DNA from: Atherix ibis
Taxonomy: Eukaryota > Arthropoda > Insecta > Diptera > Athericidae
Length of the DNA stretch: 64,000 nucleotides
NCBI GenBank assembly: GCA_958298945.1
Contig: OY282607.1
Span: forward strand, 77,058,868-77,122,867
Reading direction: 5' to 3'
This document shows positions 47,967 through 61,669 of this stretch, one piece after another. Each line of letters starts with the position of its first letter. Position 1 is the first letter of the stretch. Position numbers and translations under genes: made by a program. The notes below the pieces were generated by a model. It did no database searches and was not told the origin of the DNA. It worked only from the letters and a program-made list of their open reading frames with translations.

Positions 47967-48185
47967 ATTGATGTTGTCAGATTTCTTTTTTAAAACCTAC
48001 ATAAACCTTTGTATTAACGTCGTTAATATTCAAATTTTTGAGAATTTAAAAGCCAATATACGTCAAGTTATGACCGATACAAAGCCCGAAATATGCGAAA
48101 AAGTTACAATATCAAAAACTACATTTAAAAGGATCGAGTCCTGCAGGAAGTCTCATGGTGACCTTAAAAATGATTTTATATAAGG
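47950..48185 (+). pseudogene. DDE_3-type transposase C-terminus, copy 6
   Basis: The plus-strand open stretch 47968-48183 reads LMLSDFFFKTYINLCINVVN, then ENLKANIRQVMTDTKPEICE and TFKRIESCRKSHGDLKNDFI, ending at a stop. This matches the family's SCDLTPLDFFLWGYVKS...LKANIRQVxxEIxPE and the terminal CRRSRGGHLNDIIF box. It is the only copy here in which the true C-terminus is open. Nothing N-terminal to the LTPLDFFL block is readable. Confidence 0.75.
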
Positions 48186-48189
48186 TCTA

Positions 48190-51100
48190 AGTAATATAAT
48201 GAAATAAAAATGTTTTCCAAACCTGAACTTTAAGTGTGATTTATTTGACTAAATTATTTGGCTAAATTATTTTATAATTTTATAAGTCAATGTCGTTTTT
48301 TTTTTTTAAAAAAAAAATAATTTATATTTATTGAAGAGAAAAATTGTTTTTGGTTTTAAATTTTAATAAAAAGTGTTTCGGTTTAGAATTACTCCATATT
48401 ATTGAATATTATTTGCTATACAATATTTTAAATGAAACTTGAGAGAATTGAAAATACATTTAAGAATATTTTATTTAGTTAAACAATATTGGATGGAAAT
48501 CGAACTAAGTAAAATATACCTGTTGATGTATCAGTTCTTTTATTCTCAGGGGTAATTTTTTGTTTTCTCTTATTTTCAAATACATTTTCCTGATTTCGTC
48601 AGTTTAAGTTCCGTTCCCATTTCTCTAAGAATCATTTGTTCTGTTGATCGTTACAATTTTATGGCGATATGATAATATTGGAATATTATCCATCAAGTTA
48701 TGATAAAAATAATAAAACGAACACACTTGCTGATATCAATTTCATTTCAATTGATATTGCAAGTAATAAAAAAATAATGCAGGCAAATATAGAAATAACC
48801 TTACAAGTAACAATGATGATTTTTACTCATCGCTTATGATAAGACGTATCTGGGAAGATATAAGATAGATAATATAATGAAAATTCACTATTATACGTGA
48901 ATGCACAAATATTTATTTATCTACCCGTAAATACAGATATACACGTAGGCTCCTAGTAAAAAATATCGAAACTGATTTAAAATTCAAAATAAATGGATTT
49001 CAGTTTGTAATCAGCATCAGAAGTATGAAAACCTACGTAAATGCAAAGGTGTATCAAACTACAAGCGTACATACATGTACATACCATATATGTGAGCATA
49101 TATCGGATCTATGGGGACGCCATTTTCTGGCTGAATATCATAAATGATTTACTATCAGCAACTTGAACAATGGCAATAACACGTTGGCCATGTTCTTTGG
49201 AATTTTTGATTTATTTTTATCAAGGCTAAGCGAACAGGGCATAAAATAAGAGGATACCTTATTCATATGTATGAAGTGTTGAAATGCAGAAGGGGAAGCC
49301 TACACAAATATTCGCACTAAACGACCAACCAACAACAGTGATTTAGAAATTGAATTAAATATAAGAAAGTCAAGTGGCTTATGTTTTCTTCGGCATTTTA
49401 TTTTATTATGGGCCAAAAGCTAAAGAATTGCTTTTCTACGTATAACATTTTAGTCACATACTCTTTAAGTTTGAATAACTTTTATCTTACACTACCTACT
49501 ATAATGGAATGCAATACAATAGCTAAAGGACAATATATGGACGTACTCGAGCTATACGTGTATGCATATGTACATACTCGTATATCCTGAATAACATTAT
49601 AACATTTTCTACATTTATATCGGATCGTGTCACAATATTATCCTAGAATTTATTTGACTCAACTTTTATTTTATTTTTCTATCATATTATACAATATATG
49701 TGCAGTTACTTAGAAGCTCGTAAAAATAATAAACTTGAATACATATGCATACGTGTATATAAAAATACAATCAAGAAAAAAGGGAACATAATATAAAATA
49801 ATTTTATGTTAAAACAAGTTCCAAATTATCAAGACTATAGACCTAAGCAAAGATGATCGTTACGGTGATGGTGATGAGTAAGATGATGATTGGTGTTTTA
49901 TAAAATGTGAATAAAAATATAAAAAAAAGAATAAGAACATGAATATAGTAAAAGAAAAGATATTATTTAAGAAAGAATGAAGAACTACAATGCATTGAAA
50001 TAAAACGGAAAAGGAAAACCACACAGAAAATTGAAGCAAAAACCATTCCTTCACAGTATGGTAGAATTTACTAGAAGGAAATGCTTTTAACATATTCTTG
50101 TTGGTAGGAACTAACACCCATTTTGTATTGTAGCTCTTTAGTAAGATGGTGGACTGGCTATAATGGGAGATGGTTCGTAATGGCTATAAAGCCATAAGCA
50201 AAGTATAATGTATTAGAGGAAATTTTACACTTGTATACGAACATATAATTTATCCTTGTACATCAACTATCGTAACCATATCCTAGTATCCCATTTGTAC
50301 ACACACCTACACTATCATGCATATATGTATACATATATGTTTATAAGGAATTATACAATGGACCAGTGTTAAAGAGTGACGATAGGTGGTAACTAGAAAC
50401 TGGTGATTGGTGGGTAGTTAGCAAATTGTATTCTACTTCACCCTTTCAATTTTCTTTTGTATTTATATCTATAAGACCGAACTGAATAGCACTTCATCTC
50501 CGATAGAAGCAGATACACCAACTATATGTCTCTGACACACGTATCACTTCTCACGAACAAATAAAGTAGTTTCTTATGTTAAGTCCTATTAGAAGTGAAT
50601 AAATATACAATTTTTTTCGATTTATTTCCATGGTCCGCTCTTTTATTTCACTTTTTACTCACTAAATATCTAAAAATGGTACACTCTAGATGTATGGAAT
50701 CGTATTAACTTGAGTACATATTTCCAAAAGGCCGCACAATTAAGGCAACATTTTACTACTATATCGCAAGAGTTATTCGAAGCACTTCTCTCTATATTTT
50801 ATATTTACTATCCATTTTTATGGTACGAATTATTTATATATATATATATACGAGACTTTATGAATACAGCTAGATATATATTTTTACTTTTTACTATAAG
50901 AAAAAAATCAGATAACTATCTGCTATGTCATAATATCCAGGACATTACAAAGCAACTAAATCAAGGAAATACTACAATATTATTATCCGTGAAACTATCA
51001 AAAAGTCACGACCTTAAAGAAAAAGTTAGACGTATGCATTAAATGTGAAAATATATAACAGATAGTTACTGAGCAGGAATGATCTACATCATTATCCTTA

Positions 51101-51405
51101 TGATATCTTTAAGGATTCATTTGCTCGTTTTATTAAAATTACATCGTTAACTTTCGAAAAATTATTCTTTCTTATAATATTCTTTTATATATTTACTGTT
51201 TTCCATCAAAATTGTCAGTTTTTGCTAATACTTTATGACTAAACAAATAATTTTTACACTAAATCTAATCTCATTATTTCGACTATGAATTTGTTTATCA
51301 AAAACTTCAAAAATAGTTTAAAATAATAGTAATTACAGATTTAAATGCAATTTTTATTTAATTATATTATTTGAATCTTGCCATTATGTATGGAATTGTA
51401 ACATC
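48190..51405. other. AT-rich DNA, nothing recognised
   Basis: Homopolymer T/A tracts (about 48297-48322), ACATGTACATACCATATATG-like words near 49070-49100, a GATGGTGATG patch at 49865-49890 and a TA microsatellite at 50835-50850 are all I see. Open frames are short and AT-driven. Confidence 0.5.
50835..50850. repeat. TA microsatellite
   Basis: Eight uninterrupted TA units. Simple sequence. Confidence 0.75.
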
Positions 51406-51409
51406 ATTC

Positions 51410-51765
51410 AAATTGTTCCCACGAGTCTTTTTGTAGGACTGAATACTTTTGAAATAATTTTTGATGATATCTTAACTCATTTAACGTTGTAAATAGGCGA
51501 TAACTTGACAGATGTTGGTTTTTAAATGCTCTTAAGTTTAGAGACTATCTACGTAAACATGGTTTTATGTGTAGTCTTCCAATAATAAGCCCAACAACAT
51601 TACTTCACACGAACTTGGAGGCCAATTGATATCATCAATTATTGTCTCTCCGTTTTCATTTTCAAATAAATAAGGGCCGATGACACTGCAAGATCAAAAT
51701 GCATAACAGACAGTTACTTTTCTCTAAGTTTTCAAAACCCTTTAAATAGGGTTTTATTTTGTCAA
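51410..51765 (-). pseudogene. DDE_3-type transposase remnant, copy 7
   Basis: The minus strand reads KVTVCYAF, then SVIGPYLFENENG (about 51655-51720; family KVTVWCA...VIGPYFFENE), DINWPPSSCEVMLLGLLLED (about 51580-51645; family DVNWPPRSCDLTPLDYFLWG) and EHLKTNICQVIA (about 51495-51535). The QQDGATCHT block between them is deleted, as in the 35.1 kb copy. A LINE tail abuts its upstream side. Confidence 0.75.
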
Positions 51766-51769
51766 GTAA

Positions 51770-52210
51770 ATTAGTTTGTTTTAGAATAGAATCCTGTTCG
51801 CCAAGAAGTTATGGGCAAGGTGGCCGCAATCGCAAGATAAGTGTGGTTTCCAAATAGGAAATTATGGGTCAAAGCAGAATGTACAAACCATATTCTGAAA
51901 AGCTTTCGGCCCCAAAAATTTCGGTCAGAATGTTGAGTAGACTGACTTATTAGTAATGCCCCAGTGAGTTCATAAAAGAGTATTGCTCAATGTCCAGTCT
52001 ATATGTCTACCAGAGGCCAAAGATGTTAAATGACATTTTTTGCGAAGACATAATAAATTAGGGATTACTGTGGATGCTGGACACAGGAGAGGTTCGCGAG
52101 CAACCAGATCAGCGAACTCATTACCTAAAATATTCACACGATCCGAAACCCAATGCAATTTGACATTCCTATGTCCGTAACAATCAGAATTCTCCAATTA
52201 TTTTCACTGT
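51770..52210 (-). pseudogene. LINE RNase H domain and 3' end, copy 3
   Basis: The minus-strand open stretch 51970-52197 holds GHRNVKLHWVSDRVNILGNE then FADLVAREPLLCP. This is the RNase H motif WVPGHSxIxGNExADxLAR of non-LTR retrotransposons, which removes the RNA strand during reverse transcription. It continues with CLRKKCHLTSLASGRHIDWT, THWGITNKS and the terminal region shared with 20.56-20.83 and 31.74-31.99 kb. The copy is 5'-truncated, lacking the reverse transcriptase, and carries frameshifts downstream. R1-, LOA- or I-type LINEs carry such RNase H domains. The clade is not decided. Confidence 0.8.
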
Positions 52211-52815
52211 ATTAGCAATTTTTCTAACAAGCTTATGGAGAGTATTCTCCTCGTAAAGCGTGAAACTTGCCTACGTCGCCACTTTTTTAGAAAGATTAAA
52301 AAATCCATAGTAAGCTTTATACTTAATAGATTTTATCTTAAATAAAAATTATATTTATATTTTAGTTTAAGTACGATTAAAATTGAAGAAAAATTCAAGT
52401 AAACATCTACACTTCAATGATATCTCATTTTTTGCACTTCACCCCTTCTAATAATAATTTAAATTTATTTTGAATAAATTTTTCATACATTTATTTATTT
52501 GATTATTCAATATCAATGTAATACTGATGATGGAATTTTCCTTCACCTCATTTCATTTTTTTTCTTTGTTAAAAAATTGTACATTTTTTCTTGCTATGCG
52601 TTGAAATTTTATTAGATTATGTAGTGAAAAATTGTTAAATTTCAATTACAGATAACACAATGTGAGTCTATGAACAGGAAAATTAAACAGAAAATTCAAT
52701 TTTCTACAGCGCACATAGATAGGAATAGATAAGGGAAAAGCAGGGAACATTTTTTTTTCTGTGCTCAACAGTATTTTTGCGTTTCTTTTTAAAGTGGAAC
52801 ATTCACTATATATGA

Positions 52816-52832
52816 ATATATATATATATATA
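52816..52832. repeat. TA microsatellite
   Basis: A short, uninterrupted alternating AT run. Confidence 0.75.
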
Positions 52833-52928
52833 CAATTACCCTATAAATACATACGCATTTGTTACTTATGCTTAACAACCAATACATAAATAATATGCCT
52901 TGAACTCAATATTCAATCAAAATATTAA

Positions 52929-52953
52929 TGGAATGGAATGGAATAGAATAGAA
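52929..52953. repeat. GGAAT/AGAAT pentanucleotide run
   Basis: Successive GGAAT units change into AGAAT units. Simple sequence. Confidence 0.75.
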
Positions 52954-55900
52954 ACGAATCGGAATGGAAAAGAGCGTCTTTTGAAAATCAAACAAAATAA
53001 ATGCAATGTCTGGAAGTATATATTTTGCTCCATAGACAGTAAAATGAAATGTGGAAATAATTTTTTGATTAAATTCTGTCATATCAAAACTTTGTTAATG
53101 ACAGCTTTTGTATTAGACTTGGTAATATGAATTTAATTAAAAAAGAAAATAAATTACTTTCTATTCGAGGTACAATAAAATGATGCTTAATTCATAATCA
53201 AACTCAAAATATGTCGAACTTTTCTCAAGTTAGTCGACTCCTTCGAACAAGGACAATACTTTATATTTCTTTAGGTTATTATTCCCTATACATCATCTAA
53301 GTTATAAAGAAGAAGTTATATTAGTAGTGTAGAAGAAATATATATTTTGTATTAATTATAAAAATAATATTTTTCGAAATTTCTCCTTTTTATCCCGTAT
53401 GTATACATACACAATTCCATATACATATTCATGTACACCAAAGTATGGTATGTCTCAAATAGACCTACTTATCCACAAAAGTATTAATACTGCAATTTTT
53501 ACAACTATCACATTTAACTACTGGGTAGCATAACTCATGCATACAAATAGAGACCGCACCCTATATAGACAAGGAAATTTCCCTCTATTCTTATAGCTAA
53601 TGGAAAAATGATAAACTCCAGTCACAATTTATCGACAGCAACTTTTATTAGCTTCTTGTTTGTAGTATCTTTCAATTATCTCCAAAAACCTACACTTTTT
53701 GTTCTGGACATGATTGAAATTGGTACTTTTTGATATCGAAAACACTCGTCCATTTATTTGAGCATCTTAGCTTAACTTATTGACCCTTGTAGATGATAAG
53801 AGATTCAAACGTTTTTTCATTAACTCTTTCAAATGTTTTCAACATTATCCCCATTTGAGAATTTTCCACAATTATAACGGATTTTCAAAAACTTTTTATC
53901 AGTAAATTTACGGTACAATGAGAATTAGAAATAGCGCTTCATTGCACAGTCTTCTTATTTATACAATACATAAAAGTACTGGAAAACTGATATAAATCAT
54001 TATAATAATACCAAAAATAAAGGAAACTTATTTAATATTAAAATAAATATATTTGACAGTTTATTTATTTTAAAATGTGAACATGTCATTTATTTTTCTT
54101 TCTCGGAAAATTATCTTTGCAAATATGGTCAAAAGTCTCCATTAATTTTTCTAAGTCCGAAAAAATAAATAAGGACTAATAAAAACATGTTCGTTCATTA
54201 ATTATTATAATATTTATACAAATAATAATCATATTTATAGCGGATTAAGCAAAATTTTATTTTATCAAAATATATTATAAAATTTTAAAATAAATACGAA
54301 TTATATTGAAAGAAAAACAAAGAAGCAAAAATTAATTTTACATTTAAAATTTAATAAAAATATTTTGAACTCACAATAAGTATTTTTTCCCATACTACTC
54401 ATATAATTGCAAAATACCAAACAATGGTATTTATTTAATTTTAATATTAATAATGTCGAAATATTTTTTTAAAAATTTGCAAAATAGTTTATAAAAATTT
54501 TGTGCTCACGTTACATTTTTTTCCCAAAATATATTTAATATCTTGCCCAGAAGGAAATATTTTTATGAAAGTTTTCCATATAAATTTATGAACGTTTTTA
54601 TAAATTTTTTTATATCTATCAGCTTACGCAAATTTCTCATTTTTATTAACCACTAACAAAATTCATATTTTTATCATATTGTGATGATGTGAAAAATATG
54701 TGTACTCGGAATCATGATTTTTCTAAGTAGATTTTCATATTATATTTTGTAGTTTTATTTATCTTACATTTCATTTTCCCTCAAGGGTATTTCTTTATAA
54801 ATCCTTCCCATTTTAAAGATTCAAGTTTATTAAAAAATAGTAGAAATATTGTAATTTCGATAAGAATAATTTTTTCATGGCACCAAGATGCAAAAAAAAA
54901 TTGTTTTATTTTATTTGCTGATGAAACAAACGACGTATATATAGTCGAGTGCAAGAATGCAACTCAATTAAAATCAAAAACAAAACTTTTGGAATTATTT
55001 TTCCGCCTGTTACGTGTATTGAAAAGTTTTTAAAAGAAATACGATAACAAAAAAAACTATGGTAAAAAAGTATTAAGTAAAAAGTAAATGAAATTAAAAT
55101 GCAAAAACTTCATGCTCTTAACCATTTCTACGCCCTTATTTGAAGGGTTATTTTCTAGTTGAAAAACTTTTTCTTTAAAATGCATTCTTTTTCTAAACAT
55201 ACTTGACTATACTGGTAGCCGCATTTACAATAGTGTTAAAAGCTTTTTTCCTAGTTAAAGTGGTAAGGCATATTGAAATAGGTCCTTATATTATCAGTCT
55301 ATATTTATATATTCACTCAATCGTACAGGAGCAACTGGATACATTGATATATTATCAAAACAAAACAAAAACATACCTTGTGTGGCAGAAAAGTAATAAG
55401 ACTGGTAATTTGTTTTTTGTAATAATTTTATTTAATTTATTTACATCAGTGTTAATCTCTTCATAATTTATTCTCTTGAGCAGATATGCATCGGCAGAGG
55501 CGTTGTTTCTTGTCTTCGTAGCAGTTCTGGACGGCTTAAACTTAAATCGGCTTCTATTCTTCGAATATGTTATCGATATTACCAAGTAAAAAAAAAATCA
55601 AAAAAGTACGAAACAAATTCACACGGATTGTGATCAGGCAAATGTGGTTATTGTCAAGTATATCCAGTGGTCGATCTGACATGAAGAATTCTTTGTTCTG
55701 AGCATTTTAAGGGTTGCTCTAAACTTCCCTATTCCATTTTCTTAACGTATTACAAAACCCCAATTTTACGTGGTTAACTACCAACTAATTATCGATAGTT
55801 ATCTTTCGATAGTTAGTTAGTATTTAAGCACTAAGTATATGGTAGTTACCGTACAAATTATGCGGAGTGAAAATTCGCAACATTGCCAGATTACTCCCAA

Positions 55901-56439
55901 TTTCATTACTTTTTTGCCACACCTCTTAAATAATTGTTTTTTTAAATATTTAAATTTAAAAAATACAGTGAATAAATATCAGCAAATCATTATTGCAAAT
56001 TATTTCATTAATACGAGAAATTAATTTTTGGAATTTATTCAGCGGTTGTATTTTCTTTACTTATATAGATACATATATAAAATTAAGTTTTTACTATCTA
56101 ATAGTGTATATTTATATAGAAAATATTATTAAGAGCAGTAAAAATATTTTGATTTATCATTTAAAAAAATTTATTCTCAAAATATTTATTGCTTGTTTTT
56201 TTTTCAATTTTAATATTATCTATAACCACAATCTAGGGACATGAAGACGTATTGGAAAAAATACTTATCGATGATTCCGCAAAAACGGGATGATTTATTT
56301 TACATATAATGGAATGTTGCTAGTGAAGAATTTTCTTACTTAAATATTAGAATAGTAGTTTAGAGGTGAATTTTTTAATGGGATTTTAACTGGTCCGTAC
56401 GAAAAAAGGGAACATTGACCATATTTTTAAAAATTCGGG

Positions 56440-56800
56440 ATTTTAGGGCTTGTATTTGATGGTAATTCAAACTCCAAAGTTCAAGTCCGTATGTTCAGTA
56501 ATATGATATTCTACTATTTGTTGACAGTTGTGACATTTTGTCTAAAAGTATATTTTGACGTCGTAATAATTGATTACAAGTTCTAGGAAATGCGCACTCG
56601 TTTTTTGTGATGCCACTTAGGATTAACTCAGGGGTCTGTTCTCGGCAAATTGTAAAAGTACCATGAGTTCATTTTTGCTTATGAGCCCCTACTCCATACA
56701 TTTTGAACCATGACTTTAAGTACTTGATGTGGTTTTGTAAAATAGTTGTGGCTGTGGGAAGATTTTAATACCGGGTAAGGTTGGCTCTATCTTGAAAAAT
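56440..56800 (-). pseudogene. Possible Jockey-type LINE ORF1 (zinc-knuckle) scrap
   Basis: On the minus strand one frame reads ELVINYYDVKIYF then TKCHNCQQIVEYHITEHTDL. This resembles the first CCHC-type knuckle (CxxCQxxGHxxxxC) of Jockey-clade ORF1 nucleic-acid-binding proteins. The final Cys and the following knuckles are absent and the match is short. The surrounding composition is slightly less AT-rich. Confidence 0.3.
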
Positions 56801-56804
56801 ATTG

Positions 56805-58590
56805 TTCTGAGATATACCATTTTCGGATGTGAAAATAAATTGCTAGTCAATTAAATATTTTCTTCAAATTTTTCTGTTATATTTTTTTTCAAATAATTTT
56901 AGCATTTTGCTATTCTTGTTTAGTTTTTATCTTTCAAAAAGTCAACGCTAATCACCTTATAAATACTAACTCTACAAATTCCAGAAAAATACAAAATAAT
57001 TTCTAAATTAAAATAAACCATGAATATTATATATATTTTTTATACGAGTTTATCTTGAGTGTAAATAAAATGAGGTTAAAACTTTTGTCAATATTTCAAA
57101 ATACATCACGTACTTGCATATCCATAAATATGAGTATCTTGAAATTGTCTATAGTTTTGAATATTTTTTCGCATTCCGTCAGTCTTAAAAATATTCAAAA
57201 AAATTTCTCATTTTCCATTATTTATACTATTTGCAAATAATATTTCATATCTTTCTGTTATTTAGAACATACCAGGGTACATAATTTCATACATTTTCTT
57301 TTAGTTTGTAAATATTTTCCATTGTCTGTACATAGTTTAACTGACTCCTTAGAACATAACCTGAATAGTTTGAATACTATGGTATGATTTATGAATCACA
57401 AAATGAGAAAAATTAAGTTTACAGAAAAGCTTTTTGGTCTTCTATTATTAAAACTATTTGAAAACATTTTCAACATTTTCTTTTTGTGTTCTTTTCAGAA
57501 AACCCTATTTAAGGATGCTTCTAAATATACAATTGCAGTATTTGTTTTTTCGTTATAAAAAATATTTTCACACTTGCCCTGATAAATTATTAATAATATA
57601 AAAAACTTTTTATTTCTATGCATAATTTTTTTCATATTTTAGGAAAATATTTTTATATTAATTTATGCTAGCTTTTAAATAATCATTTCCTCTTATATTA
57701 CTATGTCTATATACAAACATTCCTATTTATAAATTTTTCGAAATTAAAAGTAAATACACCAAATGTTATTGACGAATTTTAATTTTCACAAAGTACTTTT
57801 CTAATCTATGAAAAATATATGCTAATATGTAAGCGACATCTGCAAATGTCGTAATTGCAAATTAATTTCAACCATTATTTCTGTTTCCAAAAGTGCTTTG
57901 TTACATTTTATTTTCTGCACTCACTTTTAAAACTCATTAATTTAACTCTTTTATTATTATGAAAGTTATCCAAATATAAACAAACATTTATATATGTTTG
58001 TAAGAGTATGTATAAATGTGTACTTTTATATAAAACTATATCCTTTCAAGCTTTATAGTTATAACACAATATTTTATTCTAGTTATTTGTTTAATTCATA
58101 TGAAAAATTTAAAAGTACACAATTGTATTTAAATCTTTTAAATATAAAAGTTTTACTTTAATATTCTTAATATTAATAAAATTACCTTCGCAATTATTAT
58201 ATATTTATTATTATATGCTAAGAATTAAATATGTTTTATAGCTCTTTTAAAGTGCAAATAAAAATCTTGTATATAAATTCATATAAGTAATTTTAGTAAA
58301 AATTATTCCCAAATTTATAATCTTTTCTTACTCTCCTGATAAATTGCAAAATATTCCAAAATATTTTTTCTAATATTACATATTATTCAATTATTATTTT
58401 TTCAATGAATTTAGTTAATATAAACTTCTTCTACTCGAGCAAAACATATTTTTTCCAACATTACTTTTAATTTAAGAATGTTAATAAAATGGAAACTTAA
58501 TAATTTTTAATTATTATTGACTATCAATTTAATAACTATATCAATTAAAATTGATTTATTCTGAAGTTGGAAATTTCAATCTGGAAGCAT
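56805..58590. other. AT-rich DNA, nothing recognised
   Basis: Open frames such as 57055-57240 are short and AT-driven. No repeat stands out. Confidence 0.5.
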
Positions 58591-58599
58591 ACAATATGA

Positions 58600-58785
58600 C
58601 AAAATTTTACAGGCCGCGTAATTTCTAAATTTGATTTCAATTGGCTGCCAAAATCATGCAAATCGATATCGTTAGAAATATTCGTCAAACTTTCGACTAT
58701 TTAAAAACCGACATCAGTCAAGTAACAGCCAAATAAGAGCCCAAAAGGATCTTTTGATTTGCATGATTTTTGGCAGCCAAAAAGA
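58600..58785 (+). pseudogene. DDE_3-type transposase remnant, copy 8
   Basis: The plus strand reads DFNWLPKSCK (about 58635-58665; family DVNWPPRSCD) and then, in another frame, VRNIRQTFDYLKTDISQVTA (about 58670-58730; family VYAxKPxTIxxLKxNIRxVIAEI). Most of the intervening LTPLDYFLWGYVK block is deleted. An inverted repeat encloses the fragment. Confidence 0.6.
58641..58780. repeat. Inverted repeat around a transposase fragment
   Basis: TTGGCTGCCAAAATCATGCA and four further bases (58641-58664) form one arm; its reverse complement with one extra base (58756-58780) is the other. The left arm lies inside the transposase-like sequence, so the right arm looks like an inverted duplication of part of the fragment. 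Confidence 0.7.
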
Positions 58786-61665
58786 TGCAAATAGTCTCAT
58801 ACTCGGCCATTTCAATAGTATTAAATTTTATACATAATTTTAAGATATAAAAATAGAATATTTAATCAAAATGTGAATTTTAAGTATCTTTTATTTAAAT
58901 ATACTTTTTAATGCACAAATTGGATGACTCTTAATAAAAATGAACAGCTTCAATTTTTTATCTAAGACGATCTAAAAATTAAAGTTTATTCCATTGATTA
59001 AGAAAATTGTCTTTATTTTTTCTTAAAAGGTTAAAACCAATTCAAACATAAACGAAATTAAAATAAAAATTTCATTTTATTATTCAAATACAAACACAAG
59101 AAAATTAATTCCTTTTATATAAATTTCTTAATACAAATAAGAAGAAATTAAGCCAAACTGCTATGAATTATTAGGCAAAATGACATGAATTTTATATAAA
59201 ACTGTGTGCTAAGCATAACGGATACGAGAGATTCGCTACGGTTTACAGTATCGAGATAAAAGGATTCTAAAATAGTCTCAAAATAATTTTTTAGAAATAT
59301 TATCAATAACAATTCTCTATTTGCCAATAATTCCAGGCATTTTCCACTTCTTTAGGTACAAACAAGGAAAATGTGTTATGAATAGGGAATAATATTAGCT
59401 CAAAGCTTAGTTGATTTTCTTATACATTCAGTAAAAGTAAATTCCTGTAGCAGAAAATAGAGTTCATTTTCTTGACAATAAATAGGATGGTTCTATTGGT
59501 ATGATGGCCATGGTCTGTCGGTTGCTATTCTATTTCATATCCGTCGAAACGTATTAGTTGGCATACGTTGTGCACCATTACTCAAGGATTAAGTTTTACA
59601 CTGGACAACTGATTCAACCCTAAAGGTACCATGTCCAACTTATTTTCACTATGATTTCCTTTACCATGTTCTTAATTTTGCCAATCCTCTTAGTATCCTG
59701 TAGCTTCTTGGATATATTTTCTTTTATTTGACCCTATTATTTTTGAGTGCTTTCTTACCCATTCACATGCATATGTAATTATGAAATATGCTCGTATATA
59801 TTCATGATCAGATTAGTATGATCTGTAGATAAAACTAAGAATAAGAAAACATTTCATATATCTGAAAATTAGAATCCTTTTTCGCTAAACAAAACACCAT
59901 ATAGAACTAAGCGATATTATATGTATAAGTATACTAAGCTTATGTAAAGTTGTATTTTCTTTTCTTATCGCATTTACGAATAAAAAATAAAAAAATGAAA
60001 ATATATTCTTCTTTGGCACAAGTAAATAATATACTTTAAAATGAAATAAATCATTGGATTTCCAGAGTTGAGTACTGAAGAATTTATTTTCCAATTTGTT
60101 AATAAATTTTTTTGCTTAAATCCTGTCAACTAGGCGCATCTTTCTAATTAGAAAGAGAATATTCCTAAAAAATTGTATATCTTTCGGAAATCCCCAAAAA
60201 GTAAAGGAATAATATCATTCGAAATACCATCTGCTATTGTTTTTATTTGCTGTTTGTTTAAGTGTCGATAAAAATCCAGTCAACATTTTTTAAATTCATT
60301 AAATTTATTTTATTCTATAAAATTTTTCTCATCTATCATTTAGAAATTTTTGATTTATTTTCAAATGCCATACAGTAATAAAGAAAATTTTCAGTAAATA
60401 CAATTATAAGAAAAGGAATTTAAGAAAATGTCTTTCGTGAATATTGTTTTTTATTTGTCATTAAAATATTTATTTCTTTAGTAAATAAATGAATTAACTG
60501 AAAATAAAATAAGAGAAAATTAAACTTTCATATTACTTTTACATAAGATTTTGTCATTTGAAAATTTCTTTTTTAATAGGCAAAAGTTTTCACAGACCAT
60601 ATAAACTTCAGATGTAGTCACTAAATAAAAATATTTTAGTAGCTGCGAAAGAGTTTCAAAAGCCTAAAGTTCCTTTAACCACTTTTAAAAACTTTCAAAA
60701 TAATATTAGCTCTTTGTTCTCAATTATGTGCTACATAAAATAACAATGAGTATTGTTCAAAAACTTTTACTTTGAAATTATAAAAATTGGTTTAAATATA
60801 GTAAATAAATTTATTTATTTTCAAAATGCTTATAACCTTTTTTAATATAAAAACTTATATAGGTAAAGGAAGCCTATTTTATTATACAGAAATGATAAAC
60901 TGAACTCATATCCTTTTGACACCTCTATATCACCAGAAAATAATTTCAAATTTTCTTACAGAAAAAAATAAAATCTTTTGAGCTAAAAAATTAAATACTT
61001 AGAAGGTGTTACGATACAAACTCTGTCGTATCCTTAAATTCAAACATATATTATATCAACAGGTGATCACTGTAAGCTTACCAGTTATTGCAAATATATA
61101 TCAGAATCATATGCACACTTTAGATATGCATGTATGTATATTTATAGGAATTAAAGAAAAAATTCCAAAAGTTTTTAATGTTTTATCAGATCATGTGAAA
61201 CTGTACAAGAAATGTAAAATTTATGATAAGTATATTCGGATGAGTATCTTTTCTTCTACTTGGTCCTGTAATAACTGCTTTTGGCATATATTTACTGTTT
61301 GTGTAAGAAAATCGTCTCACATTTAAATTCAACGCGTTTATAATTTAATTTTCATCCAATTTATATTCACACCCTTATTTTTATGAAAAAGATAACTGAA
61401 ATATGTATAAAATATAAGAAAAGCAGAGTTTTTGTTATATCATTATTTTGGCAAATTTTGATGTCTTCATTTTCAACATCGGAAATTATTTTAAGAATTC
61501 TGGTACTGTTTTTATACAAAATTATAATCGTAAATGAATTCAAATTCAATATACAATTATGTCTTTTAGTCTTGATGTTAATTTTTTAAAAATTACAAAA
61601 AGAATTTTGTGTAAAAAATGTTTCTACTTTAAATTTTATTTGCTATCATTTCAAGTAACATTGTT
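58785..61665. other. AT-rich DNA, nothing recognised
   Basis: A less AT-rich island at about 59460-59720 shows no readable domain in the frames I checked. The rest is AT-rich. Confidence 0.45.
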
Positions 61666-61669
61666 TACT

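Larger units (their letters stand above)
52215..56435. other. AT-rich DNA with microsatellites, nothing else recognised
   Basis: A TA run (52816-52832) and a GGAAT-type pentanucleotide run (52929-52953) are present. A less AT-rich patch at 55480-55700 and a nested CGATAG/AACTA palindromic patch at 55770-55830 could not be assigned. No transposase or RT motif was found here. Confidence 0.45.

Noticed and set aside
55355..55585. Minus-strand frame with SRFKFKPSRTATKTRNNASA
   Set aside because: Basic residues arise from a short GC-richer patch, and no domain or ordered motif is present.
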